Origin: Peronospora farinosa
Lineage: Eukaryota; Oomycota; Peronosporomycetes; Peronosporales; Peronosporaceae
Length of the DNA stretch: 64,000 nucleotides
Reading direction: 5' to 3'
Assembly: GCA_947646735.1 (NCBI GenBank)
Contig: CANTFK010000822.1
Location: 62,001 to 126,000, forward strand
The notes beneath the pieces were generated by a model. It ran no database searches, was not told where the DNA came from, and worked only from the letters and a program-made list of their open reading frames with translations. Within the stretch, counting starts at the first letter, position 1; each line of letters starts with the position of its first letter. The translations under genes were made by a program, and so were the position numbers. This document shows, piece by piece, positions 61,376 to 64,000 of the stretch.

Positions 61376-64000
61376 CTAATCGACTGAAATGACTTCGACG
61401 GTGGTGTGATCCTTTAGTTTTTGCTCGTCTTCAGGCTGAGATTGCAATTGTTGTGGCTCAGCTGCTGTTGATACGGGACCAGAGACTTTCTTGAACCACG
61501 AATCGATTTGATTCGGCACTTTTACTGGAGATGTTAAGGAGGATACAGCTGCAAGTGTTGATTTGGCAGATGCCGACCTCCTCGGTGCTTTAGTCTTCTG
61601 AACTGTGACCTGCGTCGTGGCCTTCAGTGGTGCAGCTTTCGTAAGCTTCTTCGTCTCTGTTGTAGTTGTTTCCTTCTCCGCTGCACCATTAGCTGCGGCC
61701 TTCTCAACATCCTGTGTCTTCTTCTCTTGAGCCTTTAATTTTTCCTGCTCTTGCAGCTCCTTTCTTTGCTGTTGTTCAAGACGCGCGACTTGAACCCGCT
61801 TCTGATCTTCTTCGTATTCACGAGCTTTTCGCATCAAATTAGACTCGAATACCGGCTCGATCAACAATTCACCAACAGGGCCAGGTAAATGGTTCTCCGT
61901 ACTGTTGTCGCTTTCCGTGTCGAAAAACCAAAACGGGCCAATGATCTGAGGCTCCAGCTTCGCTGGTTTGACGGCTTTGGTCTTTACCCGCTTCTTCTGG
62001 AGCTGCGACGGTAATTTGTGCTTCGTCGGCGATAACGATCCTTCACCGCGCTCCACCAGGTCGACTTCTTTTCCAGCGTCATCCATGTAATCCACTTCGT
62101 CCTCATAAGCTAACCACTGATCGTCGTAGTCCAAATTATCCTCGTCAGACTCGTCAGCGTCATTTTCATCGTCTGACAGACTCTCACCAGGTTCTTCTTC
62201 TTCCCACTCATCATCACTGTCTATTGCGTAATCAAACTTTGAATATCGTGTGAACGGCCGGCGGCCGCCACGGAAAAGCCGGCTGCGAGTGCTGAAAGTG
62301 CCATAATACGCTGGTCGGTTGTTCTCGTGAAACTGCAGTAACTTCATTACGCCCCACTTTGGGTAACGGTGGCGCCGACCGCTCCAGCCAAGAGCACAAT
62401 TCAGGCCAGCATTTGTCCCATTTCGTTTGTGTTTCAGCGACAAGAAAACTGACTGCTGTGGGGAAGCAACAGATCCTGTGGTTAATGCAACCCCGGTGGA
62501 ACCCAAGAAATTAATGGTTGCGTCCATGCGAGCAATCTTTGTACTCTTCTTTTCCACAAAGTCAGCAGTCTTCTCTGCATCACTGTCGCCTGTCATATCC
62601 ATAATAGAGTCACTGGTTCCAGCGCCATTTGCCGCAAAGAAAGCCTTAAATTTCTTTTGCACCTTAAACGACTCGAGTTTCTTCTCCTCCACTTCGCGAT
62701 CACGCTTTCGTTTCTCTTCACTCTTTGCCTCCTGACGCTCTAGATCAAGCCGCTTTTTCTCTTCGGTTGCATCACGCTTTTCTAGTTCCTTCGCCTCTCG
62801 ATCTTTCGCCTTTTGTAATTCAGCAGCCACTACTAGCCCGAATTTCCCAACTTTTGCCTCTTCAGCACTCACTTTTGCCTCATCTACAGGCTTCTGATGC
62901 AAGAGTTGGACCACCCTGGCCAATGTTTTCAATTGCTGCCCAAGACGCTTGCGATGTTTGCGCATGCGCTTTACGATTTTCTGTGCTTCATCCCCAAAAT
63001 ACTTTTCCAAGCTGCCTACCTCCCACACCCATAATGCAGCGACGCTGGTGTCTTCAAACACATTGGCCTTGGCAGGACGAACACCGTGTGGGATACGTTG
63101 TGCAAGCATCTTAATCTCCATTTCCATCGTCAGCAGTGCCCCACGGTTTACTGTATCTATGTCGAATCCGCTCTTTTCCTCTGTTGCCTTCATATCACCA
63201 TCATCTGCTTTCAAACCTTTCTTGAATGCAGCTAGTAGCTCTTCACACACCACTGATAGACTCGCAGACCGCCCCTGAATACCTTTTACGATCAAACACT
63301 TTATTTCGCGAGGAAATTCGACAATAGCGGGCATTGCAACTGTATTACCAGCGTTCATGGTAGAAAGCGCTTGATCCCGAAGCTTCTGCCACGTTTCATT
63401 CAACGCTTGTTGTGCTTTTTCCAGATCAACCGTGACATTCAAATCGCAATCTAGTCTAGCCCCATATATATCTTGCATGATCACGTCGCTTTTCTTATTC
63501 GAAAGTAAAAGATCTGAATACATTCTTGTCAGCTCGTCAGTCTTTATCTTGTATGTATCAACACGGGCCTGAGCAACTGGATCTAGAAGTGGCTCCACAG
63601 GGACAGGTTTAGCTACCACGGCAGCAGCTGCCGCTGCAGCATTTCCTTTCATCTTTTGCTGCCGACTCGTCGTCATCTTATTTGTCCCTTTACTATTCTT
63701 CGTCACTGGTGATACCACTTTTCTCCGTAACTTCTTCTTGTCATCAGTCTCTTTTGTTGCTTGTGTCACTATATCATTTTTTGGCTTTACTGTAGTTAGA
63801 TCCACAACATCAGTTGCATCTTCTTCTACATTTGAGTCCATTTTTTTCATTCTTGTCGCAGAATTATCATCACTAATATCGACAATCTCATTCTCCAAAA
63901 CAAGAGCATCATCTGAGATCAGAGCTCCAGCAGGAACAAAGTCTCCGCCCGTCTCAAGTTCAGCTCGAGCTCTTTTAGCTTCTGGTGTCTTGAACACGTC
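61376..64000 (-). CDS. CHAF1A: Chromatin assembly factor 1 large subunit (p150/CHAF1A), 5' partial
   Basis: Open from the window edge to stop 61376, 874 codons visible; the true start is probably only a few codons upstream (..DVFKTPEAKRARAEL). Residues about 395-455 form the charged KER helix (EKRDATEEKKRLDLERQEAK-like). The conserved block is MKLLQFHENNRPAYYGTFST followed by the acidic ED region DYAIDSDDEWEEEEPGESLS, diagnostic for CAF-1 p150, which deposits H3-H4 behind the replication fork. Near the C-terminus QIDSWFKK resembles a PCNA-interacting motif. Basic Lys/Ala-rich stretches flank it. A second Lys/Glu-rich coiled coil (EYEEDQKRVQVARLEQQQRK) follows the ED region. Confidence 0.92.
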   Translation of the reverse strand, partial: DVFKTPEAKRARAELETGGDFVPAGALISDDALVLENEIVDISDDNSATRMKKMDSNVEEDATDVVDLTTVKPKNDIVTQATKETDDKKKLRRKVVSPVTKNSKGTNKMTTSRQQKMKGNAAAAAAAVVAKPVPVEPLLDPVAQARVDTYKIKTDELTRMYSDLLLSNKKSDVIMQDIYGARLDCDLNVTVDLEKAQQALNETWQKLRDQALSTMNAGNTVAMPAIVEFPREIKCLIVKGIQGRSASLSVVCEELLAAFKKGLKADDGDMKATEEKSGFDIDTVNRGALLTMEMEIKMLAQRIPHGVRPAKANVFEDTSVAALWVWEVGSLEKYFGDEAQKIVKRMRKHRKRLGQQLKTLARVVQLLHQKPVDEAKVSAEEAKVGKFGLVVAAELQKAKDREAKELEKRDATEEKKRLDLERQEAKSEEKRKRDREVEEKKLESFKVQKKFKAFFAANGAGTSDSIMDMTGDSDAEKTADFVEKKSTKIARMDATINFLGSTGVALTTGSVASPQQSVFLSLKHKRNGTNAGLNCALGWSGRRHRYPKWGVMKLLQFHENNRPAYYGTFSTRSRLFRGGRRPFTRYSKFDYAIDSDDEWEEEEPGESLSDDENDADESDEDNLDYDDQWLAYEDEVDYMDDAGKEVDLVERGEGSLSPTKHKLPSQLQKKRVKTKAVKPAKLEPQIIGPFWFFDTESDNSTENHLPGPVGELLIEPVFESNLMRKAREYEEDQKRVQVARLEQQQRKELQEQEKLKAQEKKTQDVEKAAANGAAEKETTTTETKKLTKAAPLKATTQVTVQKTKAPRRSASAKSTLAAVSSLTSPVKVPNQIDSWFKKVSGPVSTAAEPQQLQSQPEDEQKLKDHTTVEVISVD

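Overview
The window is nuclear DNA of an oomycete, most likely a Peronosporales plant pathogen (downy mildew or Phytophthora relative). Evidence: a secreted tandem WY/LWY-repeat effector pair, an oomycete Inr+FPR core promoter just upstream of one effector, mostly intronless genes with introns of about 60-120 bp, very compact and often divergent genes, and a block of nested Ty3/gypsy and Ty1/copia elements. The species cannot be named from sequence alone.

Layout. (1) 1-8.5 kb: a direct segmental duplication (1-2511 and 5661-8476), each copy carrying a WY effector. The first copy is cut at the window edge and by a premature stop; the second is complete. Between them lie relics of a sulfite oxidase gene and perhaps a USP7-like gene. 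The second copy holds a 245-bp SINE-like insertion with a 10-bp target duplication; the first copy is the empty site. (2) 8.6-31.7 kb: gene-dense housekeeping DNA. In order: MCM3, a small mitochondrial-like protein divergent from a TauE/SafE permease, a DUF4833 protein, a coiled-coil protein, a C9orf78/Tls1-like protein, a PH-domain protein, a tail-anchored coiled-coil protein with a dynein-adaptor CC1 box, a multi-KH protein, a Nudix CoA-diphosphatase-like enzyme, an unknown nuclear-type protein, a CHAT protease-STAND NTPase-STAT-type SH2 fusion, and a membrane aspartic protease. (3) 32-55 kb: transposon graveyard. A LINE relic is followed by a gypsy element (A) whose 5' LTR contains a solo LTR of family B and whose interior contains a solo LTR of family C. 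Next is a decayed copia element split by a full-length gypsy element B (44714-52566, minus strand, TSD AAGAC). (4) 55.6-64 kb: a secreted hydrolase-like protein with an FGE-sulfatase-like C-terminus, an RWP-RK + SHAQKYF-Myb transcription factor, COX5B, and the p150/CAF1A chromatin assembly subunit running off the end.

Most notable points: the CHAT-STAND-SH2 fusion, supported by a phase-0 66-nt intron that restores the NTPase fold; a nearly continuous array of short perfect hairpins through gypsy element B, also visible in A; a long antisense ORF in element B overlapping the end of pol; and the putative tail-anchored dynein adaptor. Several genes look co-adapted to chromosome duplication and chromatin (MCM3, CAF1A, C9orf78/Tls1), but nothing suggests an operon-like functional cluster.
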